64,000 nucleotides of DNA, taken from assembly GCF_900115345.1 (NCBI RefSeq), contig NZ_FOWC01000026.1, positions 1-64,000 of the forward strand. The letters run 5' to 3'. This document shows positions 1 to 7,781 of this stretch, in pieces. Under the pieces are notes generated by a model. It saw nothing but the letters and a program-made list of their open reading frames with translations. It searched no databases and was not told the DNA's origin. The position numbers were made by a program, and so were the translations under genes. How positions within the stretch are numbered: the stretch's first letter is position 1; the number at the start of each line of letters is the position of its first letter. The stretch is from Amycolatopsis rubida (GTDB lineage Bacteria; Actinomycetota; Actinomycetes; Mycobacteriales; Pseudonocardiaceae).

Positions 1-161
1 CCCGCCTCCCGCGCCGCGGCGAGCTTGTCCAGCGTGTCGTTCGCGCCCTTCACGTAGGTCGCGTGGTGCTTGCTGTGGTGCAGCTCGTTGATCTCACCCG
101 AAATGTGCGGCGCGAGAGCGCCGTAGTCGTAATCGAGTTCGGGCAGCTCGTACCGGGCCAT
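1..161 (-). CDS. sodA: Superoxide dismutase (Fe/Mn type), N-terminal part
   Basis: Only the first 53 or so residues are in the window; the gene runs off the left edge. The protein opens MARYELPELDYDYGALAPHI, the standard start of Fe/Mn superoxide dismutases. It then shows the helical segment LHHSKHHATYV, whose first histidine (residue 28) is the first metal ligand in this family. The enzyme dismutates superoxide to oxygen and hydrogen peroxide, normally in the cytoplasm. The ATG at 161 is preceded on the minus strand by GGAGGG (165-170). Metal choice cannot be read from this fragment. Confidence 0.93.
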   Translation of the reverse strand, partial: MARYELPELDYDYGALAPHISGEINELHHSKHHATYVKGANDTLDKLAAAREA

Positions 162-272
162 GGGCCCTCCTTCTGTCTTCGACATCAAGTCTTGCCCCTT
201 CGAACCTAGTAGCACACCCGCGCCCCGGGCGAGCGGGGGCGGCCTCGGCGCCACGGGCTGGAACCTGCTTGA

Positions 273-284
273 GTGAATGTTCAC
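273..284. promoter_or_regulatory. Palindrome GTGAA-TG-TTCAC, candidate operator
   Basis: A short inverted repeat with perfect 5-bp arms lies in the divergent spacer between the superoxide dismutase gene and the DUF6153 gene. Its form (GAGTGAATGTTCACC) resembles TetR-family operators. No regulator gene is visible beside it, so its role is inferred. Confidence 0.3.
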
Positions 285-374
285 CTTCCAGTACCGGGCC
301 GCTTCGCCGGCCACTCAGCGTGACCGTTTCGTCCGCCCCGCCCCGGTTCCCCGGCGCCAGGTACGGTTGCTCCC

Positions 375-758
375 ATGGCGACGTCCCGGCTCGGCAGCGT
401 GCAGCGGGTGCTGCTGCTGTTCGCGCTGGCACTGGGCGTCGCCGTGATGCACCACGTGCCTTCGCCGGGTGCCGGGCATGCCATGACGAGCCAGATGTCC
501 GTCGAGGCGCACTCGGTCGCCCCAGCTTTGGCTGCCGCCACCGACTCGGGCATGCCCGCCGGCGAACACTCGATGCTGCACGTTTGCCTGGCGGTGCTGT
601 ACGCGGCGGGCGCACTCGTCCTGGGCCTGCTGGCCTTCCGCCGCCGCACCGCCGCACAAGCGATTTTCGACGGCACCCGAGGCTCCCCCGCGGCCGGCCG
701 CCCGCCCGGCAGACGAGGCCGGGCCGTTCTGACTTCTCTCTGCGTGCTGCGGACCTGA
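375..758 (+). CDS. DUF6153 family membrane protein
   Basis: 127-residue protein with two predicted membrane segments, about residues 9-27 and 70-88. Between them lies a loop rich in Met and His (MHHVPSP, HAMTSQM, MPAGEHSM). The C-terminus is basic and rich in Arg and Pro. The layout fits the small actinobacterial DUF6153 family of unknown function. The gene lies 57 bp before a DUF305 lipoprotein gene, which suggests co-transcription. Met/His-rich loops and DUF305 partners often go with copper handling, but nothing here proves metal binding. The family call rests on layout and partner gene. Confidence 0.6.
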   Translation: MATSRLGSVQRVLLLFALALGVAVMHHVPSPGAGHAMTSQMSVEAHSVAPALAAATDSGMPAGEHSMLHVCLAVLYAAGALVLGLLAFRRRTAAQAIFDGTRGSPAAGRPPGRRGRAVLTSLCVLRT

Positions 759-815
759 TCGGTATTTCCTTTCCGGTCTTTCCTCGCAATTTTCCTTTTG
801 AGAGAAGGTTTTTTC

Positions 816-1388
816 GTGCGCAGAATCTTTTTCCGCGGCGCCGTGCTGACCGCGTCGCTCCTGCTCGGCGCGTGCAGCAGCCCGGAGCCGCCCGCTCCGG
901 CGCCCAGCTCGCAGGCGGGACACAACGCCGCTGACGTCGCGTTCGCCCAGCAGATGATCCCGCACCACCAGCAGGCGCTGGAGATGGCGAAGATGGTGCC
1001 GTCGCGCGGCAGCGACCCGAAGGTCGCCGACCTGGCGGGCCGGATCCGGGCGCAGGACCCGGAAATCCGGCAGATGCAAGGCTGGCTGAAGACCTGGGGC
1101 GTCGCCGCGACCAGCCACTCCATGCCCGGCGGCCACGAGATGTCCGGCGATCACACGATGACCGGCATGATGTCCGGTGCCGACCTGAAAAGCCTGGAAG
1201 CCGCCAAGGGCCCGGACTTCGACCGGTCGTGGCTGGACCTGATGATCAAGCACCATCAGGGAGCGGTCGAGATGGCGAAGACGGAGCTGGCCCACGGGGC
1301 GGATGCCGGGGCGAAGGCGCTGGCACAGCGGATTGCCGATGCGCAGGAGGCGGAGATCGCTGAGATGCGCGGTCTGCTGAAGGGCTGA
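816..1388 (+). CDS. DUF305 lipoprotein
   Basis: 190 residues from GTG 816, chosen because GAGAGAAGG lies 7-8 nt upstream and the reading then starts at once with a signal peptide (VRRIFFRG, hydrophobic stretch, lipobox LGAC with Cys20). The mature protein carries two DUF305 half-repeats, each with a HHQ motif (HHQQALEMAKM near residue 50 and HHQGAVEMAKTE near residue 146), and a Met/His-rich linker (SMPGGHEMSGDHTM). DUF305 is a ferritin-like four-helix family often found with copper-resistance genes. This one is probably attached to the outer face of the membrane. It is paired with the DUF6153 gene just upstream. Confidence 0.88.
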   Translation: MRRIFFRGAVLTASLLLGACSSPEPPAPAPSSQAGHNAADVAFAQQMIPHHQQALEMAKMVPSRGSDPKVADLAGRIRAQDPEIRQMQGWLKTWGVAATSHSMPGGHEMSGDHTMTGMMSGADLKSLEAAKGPDFDRSWLDLMIKHHQGAVEMAKTELAHGADAGAKALAQRIADAQEAEIAEMRGLLKG

Positions 1389-1504
1389 TGCCGTGGGAGC
1401 CGGGGTCGTCGCTTGGGCGACCCCGGCGCCCCGCGTCGTGCCGCTGAGCCGGCGGTACTCGCGGGCTCGGCGCCGAACTGCCTCGTCGACGCCAAGCCCG
1501 GCCT

Positions 1505-1852
1505 TCACCGGCGCAGGCGTTCCGGCGCTTCGTCGAGCACGTGCAGCAGCCGCGCCGCGAGCGCCTGGCAGGCAGCCTCGGTCAAGCCGGTGTCCTGTGC
1601 GAGCACATCCCGCACCAGGGCGAGCCGTTGGTCGTACCGGGAGACAAAGCTTAGTTCGCTGGTCATGTTTCCGTCCTCTTCTGTGGTTTCCCTGCTTCCC
1701 GCGGCGCAGGCGCAGGCGCGGCGGAACCCGCCCGCCGCGGTCGCCGAGCAGAACCGGTCCGCGATCGCGTCGTGTCCGGCTTTCTCGTGGCGGCACACCG
1801 GGCAGGCACCGGCGGACCGAGCGGCGAGCGGTGCCGCGGACTGCGCGCTCAT
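1505..1852 (-). CDS. RGCVC-type domain fused in frame to a DUF6307 domain
   Basis: One uninterrupted reading frame carries two small families usually encoded separately. The N-terminal half (from ATG 1852) has the zinc-ribbon-like RGCVC pattern: CPVCRHEKAGHDAIADRFC followed by a terminal CAC. The C-terminal half starts MTSELSFVSRYDQRLALV and matches DUF6307, about 53 residues. An internal ATG at 1666 with AGAGGA upstream could start the DUF6307 part alone (1505-1666). The frame stays open above 1852, and ATG 1888 is another possible start. The canonical RGCVC end is altered to RRACAC and its stop codon is missing. Both domains have unknown function. Confidence 0.6.
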   Translation of the reverse strand: MSAQSAAPLAARSAGACPVCRHEKAGHDAIADRFCSATAAGGFRRACACAAGSRETTEEDGNMTSELSFVSRYDQRLALVRDVLAQDTGLTEAACQALAARLLHVLDEAPERLRR

Positions 1853-1904
1853 CGCGGAGCGCCAAGGCCGGGCAGGTAAGGAGTCCATGGCGGACACGGC
1901 CGGC

Positions 1905-2363
1905 TCAGCGCGTTCCGGCGACGCCGTTGCCGGCCAGGATGTCCGCGGCGGTGGCGGTGGAATCGCCGTCCGCGGCCGACCGGAGCACGGCACGGGCCGC
2001 TCCGCCGGGGGCCTCCCGCGGCACCACCAGCAGGCGCACCCGCCGGGAGTCCGTCCCGATCGCCTCCACAGTGTCTGGATCCGTCGCCCGGAACCCCTCC
2101 AGCCGCACGATCCGGCCGCCGAGGAGCACTTTGCGCGCGGTCGCGCCCCAGGCGTCCAGGTGATACGACACCCGGGCCAGCGGGCCCACCCGCGCTTCGA
2201 GCGCGGCGGCCAGCGCGGGCAGCTCGGCGGCGAGGTCCGCCGAACGCGGCCACCAGCCGCCGTCGACGTGCCCGGGCTGGGAGCCGGCGCATTTCAGCGC
2301 CACTCGCGCTTGCTCGGGTCCGCGGTCTCCGGCCGGGGCTTTCCGGGCCGGCGCCGCCGTCAT
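1905..2363 (-). CDS. DUF5994 family protein (copy 1)
   Basis: 152 residues. It has the family core GYVDGGWWPRS-like segment (here HVDGGWWPRSADLAAELPAL), then a YHLDAWG block and RLEGFRATDPDTV, and the strand VRLLVVPREAP. Function is unknown. The start overlaps the desaturase stop by 4 bp (2360-2363), so the two are translationally coupled. Two further DUF5994 genes lie at 4386 and 4921 on the other strand. Against those copies, this one has a shorter N-terminus before the GGWWP block. Confidence 0.85.
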   Translation of the reverse strand: MTAAPARKAPAGDRGPEQARVALKCAGSQPGHVDGGWWPRSADLAAELPALAAALEARVGPLARVSYHLDAWGATARKVLLGGRIVRLEGFRATDPDTVEAIGTDSRRVRLLVVPREAPGGAARAVLRSAADGDSTATAADILAGNGVAGTR

Positions 2364-3421
2364 CGGGAACCGCTTCCGGCTGTTGCCGGCGCGGTCCGGA
2401 GCCCGCCGCCGACCTCGTGCAGGTGCCGCAGGACGTCCGCGTAGGTGCGCAGCAGCCCTCCTTGGCTGTAGCTGATCCCGCGGGCGAGGCAGAAGTCCCG
2501 CACCAGCGGCTGTGCCCGGCGCAGCGCCGTCATCGGGATGTTCGGGAAGAGGTGGTGCTCGATCTGGTAGTTCAGCCCGCCGAGGGCGAAGGTCGTCCAG
2601 CGGCCGCCCCGCACATTGTGCGACGTCAGCACCTGGCGGCGGAGGAAGTCCAGCTGGTGGCCCGGTTCCAGGTGCGGCATCGCCTTGTGGTTGGGCGCGA
2701 ACGAACATCCCATGTAGACGCCCCACACGGCATGGTGCACCACGATGAACACGACCGCGATTCCCGGCGGCAGCAACAGGAACACCGCGGCGAGATAGGC
2801 GGCGAGGTGGGCGGCCAGCAGCACCGCGTCCAGCCCGCGCGATCTGATCCCGCCGTGCCACACCGCCTTGATCCCCGACCAGTGCAGGTCGAGGCCTTCC
2901 AGCAGCAGCAGCGGAAAGAACAGGAACGCCTGGTATTTCGCCATCCAGCGCAGGAAACCCGTCTTCGCCCGGCTCTGCCCGGTGCTGAACGCCAGCGCGG
3001 GGATGTCGATGTCCGGATCGGAGTTCTCGAGATTCGGGTTCGCGTGGTGGCGGTTGTGCTTGCCCACCCACCAGCCGTAACTCAGCCCGACCAGCCCGGC
3101 GAGCCCGGTGCCGACCGCGTCGTTCGCCCGCCTGCCGCGGAAGATCTGCTTGTGCCCGGCATCGTGGCCGAGAAACGCGAGCTGGGTGTAGGCGACCGCC
3201 AGCAGCACCGCAGTGCCCAGCTGCCACCAGTGCCCGCCGGCGAGCGCGAGCACCACCCACGCCCCGGCGAAAGCCAGCAGCGCCAGCCCGCCCCGCAGCA
3301 GGTAGTGCACGGGGCGGCGGCGGAACAGCCCGGCCGCCTTCACCAGTTCCGACAGCTCGGCGTACTCGCTTCGGCGCGGAGGGCCGGGCCCACGCGGGAT
3401 AGCCGGGTTCGTTTCGTCCAT
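2360..3421 (-). CDS. Membrane fatty acid desaturase
   Basis: 353-residue membrane desaturase with all three histidine boxes that bind the di-iron centre: HDAGH (residues 86-90), HNRHH (122-126) and QIEHH (286-290). Hydrophobic stretches lie at about 41-83, 163-175 and 200-230. The QxxHH third box and length match acyl-lipid or linoleoyl-CoA type desaturases, as in mycobacterial DesA3. It should introduce a double bond into membrane acyl chains using an external electron donor. No ferredoxin or reductase gene is adjacent. It is followed, with 4-bp overlap, by DUF5994 copy 1. The regiospecificity is not readable. Confidence 0.92.
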   Translation of the reverse strand: MDETNPAIPRGPGPPRRSEYAELSELVKAAGLFRRRPVHYLLRGGLALLAFAGAWVVLALAGGHWWQLGTAVLLAVAYTQLAFLGHDAGHKQIFRGRRANDAVGTGLAGLVGLSYGWWVGKHNRHHANPNLENSDPDIDIPALAFSTGQSRAKTGFLRWMAKYQAFLFFPLLLLEGLDLHWSGIKAVWHGGIRSRGLDAVLLAAHLAAYLAAVFLLLPPGIAVVFIVVHHAVWGVYMGCSFAPNHKAMPHLEPGHQLDFLRRQVLTSHNVRGGRWTTFALGGLNYQIEHHLFPNIPMTALRRAQPLVRDFCLARGISYSQGGLLRTYADVLRHLHEVGGGLRTAPATAGSGSR

Positions 3422-4086
3422 TGTGGAAACTCCAAATCGGATGGCGGCGGAGGACCGCCGCTGGCCGCCGCGGGACGGACCGCGCCGCGGCAGCGGAAAG
3501 AGCGAGTACGGGGACAGCTGGATCCGGCGGAGCGGAAAGGGCCGCCGGTCAAATCGCGGGGCGAAGAGGCTTGTCCTTCCGGATTCCCGTCATGCCCCGG
3601 TGCCTCCTCGGTCGCCGGCAGCCGTGCTGCGATTCGATCGGCGCGACCGAGGTCTGAGGTCCTTGCCCGAAGCCTACACCCGCGCCGGTGCGGGTGCGCG
3701 CTCGCCGTTCCGCCAGGCCGCGCGCCGAAATCCGCTTCACCCGAATGCGGCTTCCCGCCCTGGTGAGAACGGGAAACGGCGATCGGGCCGCAGCGCACCG
3801 CCCCGGCCCGGGTCCGCGACGGCGCCCTCGGCCGGGACGAAGGGGTGTACCGTCAGTGGTGTCCGGGAGTATCTCGTGCCGGCGGCCCTGGGCCATCGCC
3901 GCAGGGACAACGCACGGCATGCCGCCGGGCCCACGGCACATCACCGTCATCCCAGCGGCCTTGAGACCGCCGAGCCGCCCTCGCCGCAGCCGCTGCACGG
4001 CACAAGCGGGTGGCGCCCAGCAGGGAATGCCGGTGGTGCGGCGTGGCCCAGCTGCCCCTGGCTCCCCGTCTTCTGCGGATTTCGCA
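3422..4086. other. Spacer with no convincing gene
   Basis: 665 bp between the desaturase start and the next plus-strand ORF. Several long open frames cross it, but all are rich in Arg, Pro and Gly, show no family motif and lack a good ribosome site, as expected by chance at this GC content. It should carry the desaturase promoter. A decayed gene cannot be excluded. Confidence 0.5.
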
Positions 4087-4290
4087 GTGTCACGAAAGGA
4101 AAAGCCGATCACCGCTTCGGTCAGCACCCCGCTTTTCAGCCATCCCGTCGCCGAGCCGCCCCGGCCCGGCGCGCTCGTCCTGCCGCAGGACGACCGCTAC
4201 GACGGCCTGTTCCGCCAGCCGGCCGGACCGTCCGGCGAGCGGAAAGAACCGCAGCCGCGCGCAATCCGGCCGCGGCACCGGCGCCGCTGA
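4087..4290 (+). CDS. Small hypothetical protein
   Basis: 67-residue reading from GTG 4087 to TGA 4288. The third codon positions are almost all G or C from residue 8 onward, which suggests real coding rather than a chance frame. The sequence is proline- and arginine-rich, with a central block GALVLPQDDRYDGLFRQPAG and a basic tail ending RHRRR. No family was recognised, and the start is uncertain because no clear ribosome site precedes it. It lies 95 bp ahead of DUF5994 copy 2 on the same strand and could be transcribed with it. Confidence 0.35.
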   Translation: MSRKEKPITASVSTPLFSHPVAEPPRPGALVLPQDDRYDGLFRQPAGPSGERKEPQPRAIRPRHRRR

Positions 4291-4385
4291 CGCCCAGCCC
4301 TTCTCCGGCGCGCAGTCTGTTCCGCCGCGCAGCGCCGGCGGCGTCCGCCGCCCGGCCATCCGCACCATCGGACGGGAGCGCCGCG

Positions 4386-4856
4386 ATGAAGCCAGTCCCG
4401 CAGGACCGCACCGCCGGCCCGGTGCTTGAATCGCTCGCGCCAGGAAACCGGTTGCGGCTCAAGGAACCGAGCGCCGCGAAAGGCTGCTTCGACGGTGCCT
4501 GGTGGCCGCGATCGCGCGAACCGGTCGCCGAGTTCAGCGCCCTCGTCGCCGCGCTCGCGGACCGGTCGGGCCGAGTCGACCGGATCGGCTTCAACCCCGC
4601 CGCCTGGGATCTCGCGCCCGCCCGGCTGGCGCACGGCCCGAATCTCGTGCGCCTGGCCGGATTCTTCGGCCTCCAGCGGCACACCGTCGTCGTGATCGGA
4701 CCGCGCATCCGCCACCTGACACTGCTGGTGATCCCGCCGGAGGCCCCGCCCGGCCCGGCGGAACGCGCGCTGAGCGCCGCCTCCGCCGCCGACAGCACCG
4801 ATGCCGCACTGGAAATCCTTCGCGACAGCGGCGTCCTCTCGCGGCAGCCCGCGTAG
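4386..4856 (+). CDS. DUF5994 family protein (copy 2)
   Basis: 156 residues with the DUF5994 landmarks in order: RLRLKEP, CFDGAWWPRSREPVAEFSAL, a FNPAAWD block, LVRLAGFFGLQRHTVVV and LTLLVIPPEAPP. The start ATG 4386 has GGGAG about 8 nt upstream. The next gene, 64 bp downstream, is a third DUF5994 copy, so these two form a tandem pair divergent from copy 1 and the desaturase. Function is unknown. Confidence 0.85.
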   Translation: MKPVPQDRTAGPVLESLAPGNRLRLKEPSAAKGCFDGAWWPRSREPVAEFSALVAALADRSGRVDRIGFNPAAWDLAPARLAHGPNLVRLAGFFGLQRHTVVVIGPRIRHLTLLVIPPEAPPGPAERALSAASAADSTDAALEILRDSGVLSRQPA

Positions 4857-4920
4857 CCGCATCCCGAGCCTCGCCGTTCACGCATGCCAGCCGGCCCCGA
4901 AGCCGGGATCGGAGCTTCCC

Positions 4921-5448
4921 ATGCCGACGCCACCGCGCCGAGGCCGTTCCTCCGCACCGGCCGAGGCGCGGCTGCGGCTGAAACCCCCGCTGCCGGTCGC
5001 CGGCTTCGTGGACGGCGGCTGGTGGCCCGCTTCGGCGGACCTGACGGCCGAAGTGCCCGGTCTCGCCGCGGCGCTCGCCGACCGGATCGGCCCGGTATGG
5101 CGGGTGGCGTTCGCGCCGCAGGCCTGGCTGCCCGCCGAACCCACGATGATCTCCCGGGGACGGCTCGTCCGCCTGGAAGGCTTCCGCTCCCAGGACCCGC
5201 ATGTCGTGCATGTGACCGGCGGTTCGATGCGCCGGCTGACACTGCTCGTCGTCCCCGCTCGAACACCGCCGGCGGCCGCCGCGACCGCGCTGTCAGCAGC
5301 CGCGGACCGCAACGGCACCACCCGCCCGGAAGCCATCCTGAAAGAATCCGGAGCCGCGCCCCGGCCGGCCGAGGACGATGTCTGCCGCTGGGAGTCCGAA
5401 GGCGGCGCCGGCTTCGGATCCCCGGCACCTGCCAGCGGCTCGGCGTAG
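4921..5448 (+). CDS. DUF5994 family protein (copy 3)
   Basis: 175 residues. The DUF5994 core runs from RLRLKPPLPVAGFVDGGWWP through LVRLEGFRSQDPHVVHVTGG to LTLLVVPARTPP. The first 25 residues are longer and more basic than in the other copies, and a C-terminal tail of about 30 residues (rich in Glu, Gly and Ala) is extra. ATG 4921 has GGAG about 6 nt upstream. Its 3' end lies close to a decayed surface-protein gene on the opposite strand. Confidence 0.83.
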   Translation: MPTPPRRGRSSAPAEARLRLKPPLPVAGFVDGGWWPASADLTAEVPGLAAALADRIGPVWRVAFAPQAWLPAEPTMISRGRLVRLEGFRSQDPHVVHVTGGSMRRLTLLVVPARTPPAAAATALSAAADRNGTTRPEAILKESGAAPRPAEDDVCRWESEGGAGFGSPAPASGSA

Positions 5449-5549
5449 TCCTCGAAGCGAACGCTGGCCCCCCGCCCAGCACGTCCGCGGCGCGTCGCTC
5501 TCGCCGTGTTCTCGCCGACAGGTTCGCCGCCGGCGTTCGCAGTCTCCCG

Positions 5550-6300
5550 TCCGCGGTCGAAGCGGCCGTCTCGGCCAGCACGGCCGCCGCGGCACCCGTC
5601 ACCGCGACCAGCAGCAGTGCAACACCTCCCGCGAGCAGGGCGATCGCCGCGATTCCCACCGGGATCAGCACCACGCCGGTGGACGCCAGCGGCGACTCCG
5701 GCGACGGCGGCTGGACCGGCGGCGTCGGCGGGACTTGTCGGCGGCGTCGGCGGCATGAGCGGCGTCGGCGGCATGAGCGGCGTCTTCGTGAGCGGGGTGG
5801 TCGTCTTGCATCGCTCGTCGGTGGAGGCGTCGGGGCAGTTCGTGCCTGGCGTGGTCGAGGAAATGACGTTGCGCAGGCTCTGTCCGTCGCCGATGGGGTT
5901 CTTGACCTTCACGCTGTAGGTGACCGTCGCGGTCGCGCCAAGCGGCAGGTCTCCGGTCCAGGTCAGCCGGGGTGCCGCGTAGGTCGTCGAGCCGGTTGAG
6001 GCGGTCGCGTCGTCGTGGTAGGCCGCAGTGGCGAGCACGCCGGTCAGGTCGTCGGTGAAGGTGGCGTCCTTCAGGTCCGTCTGGCCGGTGTTCGTCGCGG
6101 CGACGGTGTAGACGACCTGGTCTCCCGCCTTCGCCTCGGTGACGCTCGCCTTCTTCTCCAGGATCAGGCCCGCGACCGGTGTCGTGGTCCCGCGGCGCGG
6201 ATCCTTCGGCTCCGGCGGGCAGTTCCCGAGGTGACGACGTTCGCCAGCGTGTGGTCGCCCTTCACCGGGTTGCTGACCGTGACGCCGCAGGGGGACCCCA
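5550..6300 (-). pseudogene. Decayed DUF11/DUF7927-type surface protein with LAXTG sorting signal
   Basis: Pieces of a repeat-containing cell-surface protein in three frames. From high to low coordinate on the minus strand: VTVSNPVKGDHTLANVVTS; after a frameshift near 6230, GNCPPEPKDPRRGTTTPV and a whole Ig-like repeat (LILEKKASVTEAKAGDQVVY ... FTDDLTGVLATAAYH); then a proline-rich stalk. After another frameshift near 5735 come SPLASTG and a hydrophobic segment (VLIPVGIAAIALLAGGVALL). LASTG matches the LAXTG signal of class E sortases. The N-terminus and most repeats are gone, and the C-terminal end is undefined. Confidence 0.75.
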
Positions 6301-6428
6301 ACCAGGGCAGCTCAGCGAGATTTCCCGAGGACGGCCCCGGGCCCCGGGCCGCCCGTCACGTCCTGAAGGGGTGTTGCCATTCCCATCCGAAACGGTGCCG
6401 GAGCACCACGAGAATTTCCCGGGAAAAG

Positions 6429-7781
6429 TCAGCCGGAATCGACGACCCGGCCGCGTTCGACGGCGACGATCCGGTCCGCGCGGGCGGCCAGCGCGCGGGT
6501 GTCGTGGCTGATCAGCAGGAGGGCGGCGGACGTCCGGCGCTGGTAGGCGTCGAGGCAGTCCAGGACGCGGACGGCCAGTTCCGCGTCGAGGCCGGTGGTG
6601 ACCTCGTCGCAGATCAGGACGCGCGGTTCGGCCAGCAGCGCCCGGGCCAGGGCCGCGCGCTGCAGCTGGCCGCCGGAGAGCCCGGCCGGGCGGCGGCCGG
6701 CCTGGGCTTCGGTGAGCCCCAGTCCGATGAGGACTTCGCCGGCTTCGCCGGTCGCGTCCGCCGGGCGCAGGCCGCGCAGCCGGACCGCGGTCGCGGCGAC
6801 CTGGTCGAGCACCGTCCGGCGAGGGTCGAACGACGACGCGGCTTCCTGCCAGACGTACTGGACATACGCCGTCTGCCGGGCGGTTCGCTTGCGCAGCAAC
6901 GGCACCGGCTTCCCGTCGGCGAACACCTCGCCGCGGACTGGTGCCAGTCCCGCGAGGCAACGAGCCAGACTGGTCTTCCCGGCGCCGGAAGGACCGACCA
7001 CGCCGACGGTCTCCCCCGCGAACAGCGACAGGTCGACGTCGCGGAGGACTTCCATCCGGCCATAGTGGACTGAGACCCCGCGCAGCTCAGCCACGCGCGC
7101 ACCCCGCTCGACCGTCCGGGGAAGCGGCATGGCCGTGGGCGGTGGTTCGTCGGTGAGGGTTCCGTCCCGCAAGCGCAACGTCCGGGTGGCCGCGACGTCC
7201 GGATCGTGGGTGACGACCAGCAGCGCTGCCCCGGCGTCGGCCAGCGCGCGGAGCTGACGGAGGAGGCCGGCTTTGCTGACGGCGTCGAGACCGGTGGTCG
7301 GTTCGTCCAGGACCAGCGCGCCGGGGCGGGTCGCGAGGACCTGCGCGAGGGCGAGCCGGGTCCGCTGGCCGCCGGAGAACTCGAACGGGTAGCGCCGGAG
7401 GAGGCCGTCCGCGGCTTCGAAGGCCACCAGCCGCAGCACTTCGGCGACCCGCTCCCGGCGTTGCTCGCGCGACAAGCGCCCGGCATCGAGCCCGACCAGT
7501 TCCCCGAGCGCGTGGCCGACGCGCCGGGCGGGGTTCAGCGTCTCGGCGGCCTGCTGCGGCAGGTAACCGACCTTCCCGGGCGCGACCACCTCCGCGCGCA
7601 CGGTGACCCCGGGCCGTTCGAGCCCGGCGGCGGCCATGGCCACGGTCGTCTTGCCGACGCCGGACGGGCCGGACAGCGTGACGATTTCGCCCGCGCTCAC
7701 GCTCAGGGAGACGTCGTGCAGCAGCGGGGTTTCCCCGGCATGCGCGGTCAGGCCGCGAATGCTGATCACCGGTTCGGCCAC
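6429..7781 (-). CDS. ABC transporter ATPase, two fused ATP-binding domains (nickel/peptide type)
   Basis: 450 residues with two complete nucleotide-binding domains. Domain 1 has Walker A GPSGVGKTT (38-46), signature FSGGQRTRLALAQ and Walker B LVLDEPTTGLD. Domain 2 has GPSGAGKTS, LSGGQLQRAALARAL and LICDEVTTGLD. This is a DppD-DppF-like fusion that powers the two permeases upstream. GTG 7781 overlaps the preceding permease gene by 16 bp. It is the last gene of the riboswitch-led operon; TTTCCCGGGAAA (6415-6426) follows the stop and may help end transcription. Confidence 0.92.
   Translation of the reverse strand: MAEPVISIRGLTAHAGETPLLHDVSLSVSAGEIVTLSGPSGVGKTTVAMAAAGLERPGVTVRAEVVAPGKVGYLPQQAAETLNPARRVGHALGELVGLDAGRLSREQRRERVAEVLRLVAFEAADGLLRRYPFEFSGGQRTRLALAQVLATRPGALVLDEPTTGLDAVSKAGLLRQLRALADAGAALLVVTHDPDVAATRTLRLRDGTLTDEPPPTAMPLPRTVERGARVAELRGVSVHYGRMEVLRDVDLSLFAGETVGVVGPSGAGKTSLARCLAGLAPVRGEVFADGKPVPLLRKRTARQTAYVQYVWQEAASSFDPRRTVLDQVAATAVRLRGLRPADATGEAGEVLIGLGLTEAQAGRRPAGLSGGQLQRAALARALLAEPRVLICDEVTTGLDAELAVRVLDCLDAYQRRTSAALLLISHDTRALAARADRIVAVERGRVVDSG

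Noticed and set aside
281..1123. Long minus-strand open frames over the DUF6153/DUF305 region
   Set aside because: They are antisense to two genes with clear signal peptide, helix and HHQ motifs, and their products are Arg/Gly/Ala-rich without family features.
3549..4127. 192-residue minus-strand frame in the spacer after the desaturase
   Set aside because: Basic low-complexity product, no ribosome site, no domain; typical of chance open frames at high GC.
5378..5919. Plus-strand frames opposite the surface-protein remnant (for example the GVGGMSGVGG reading)
   Set aside because: The Gly/Met repeat is the complement of the proline-rich stalk; the minus strand reads sensible Ig-like sequence.
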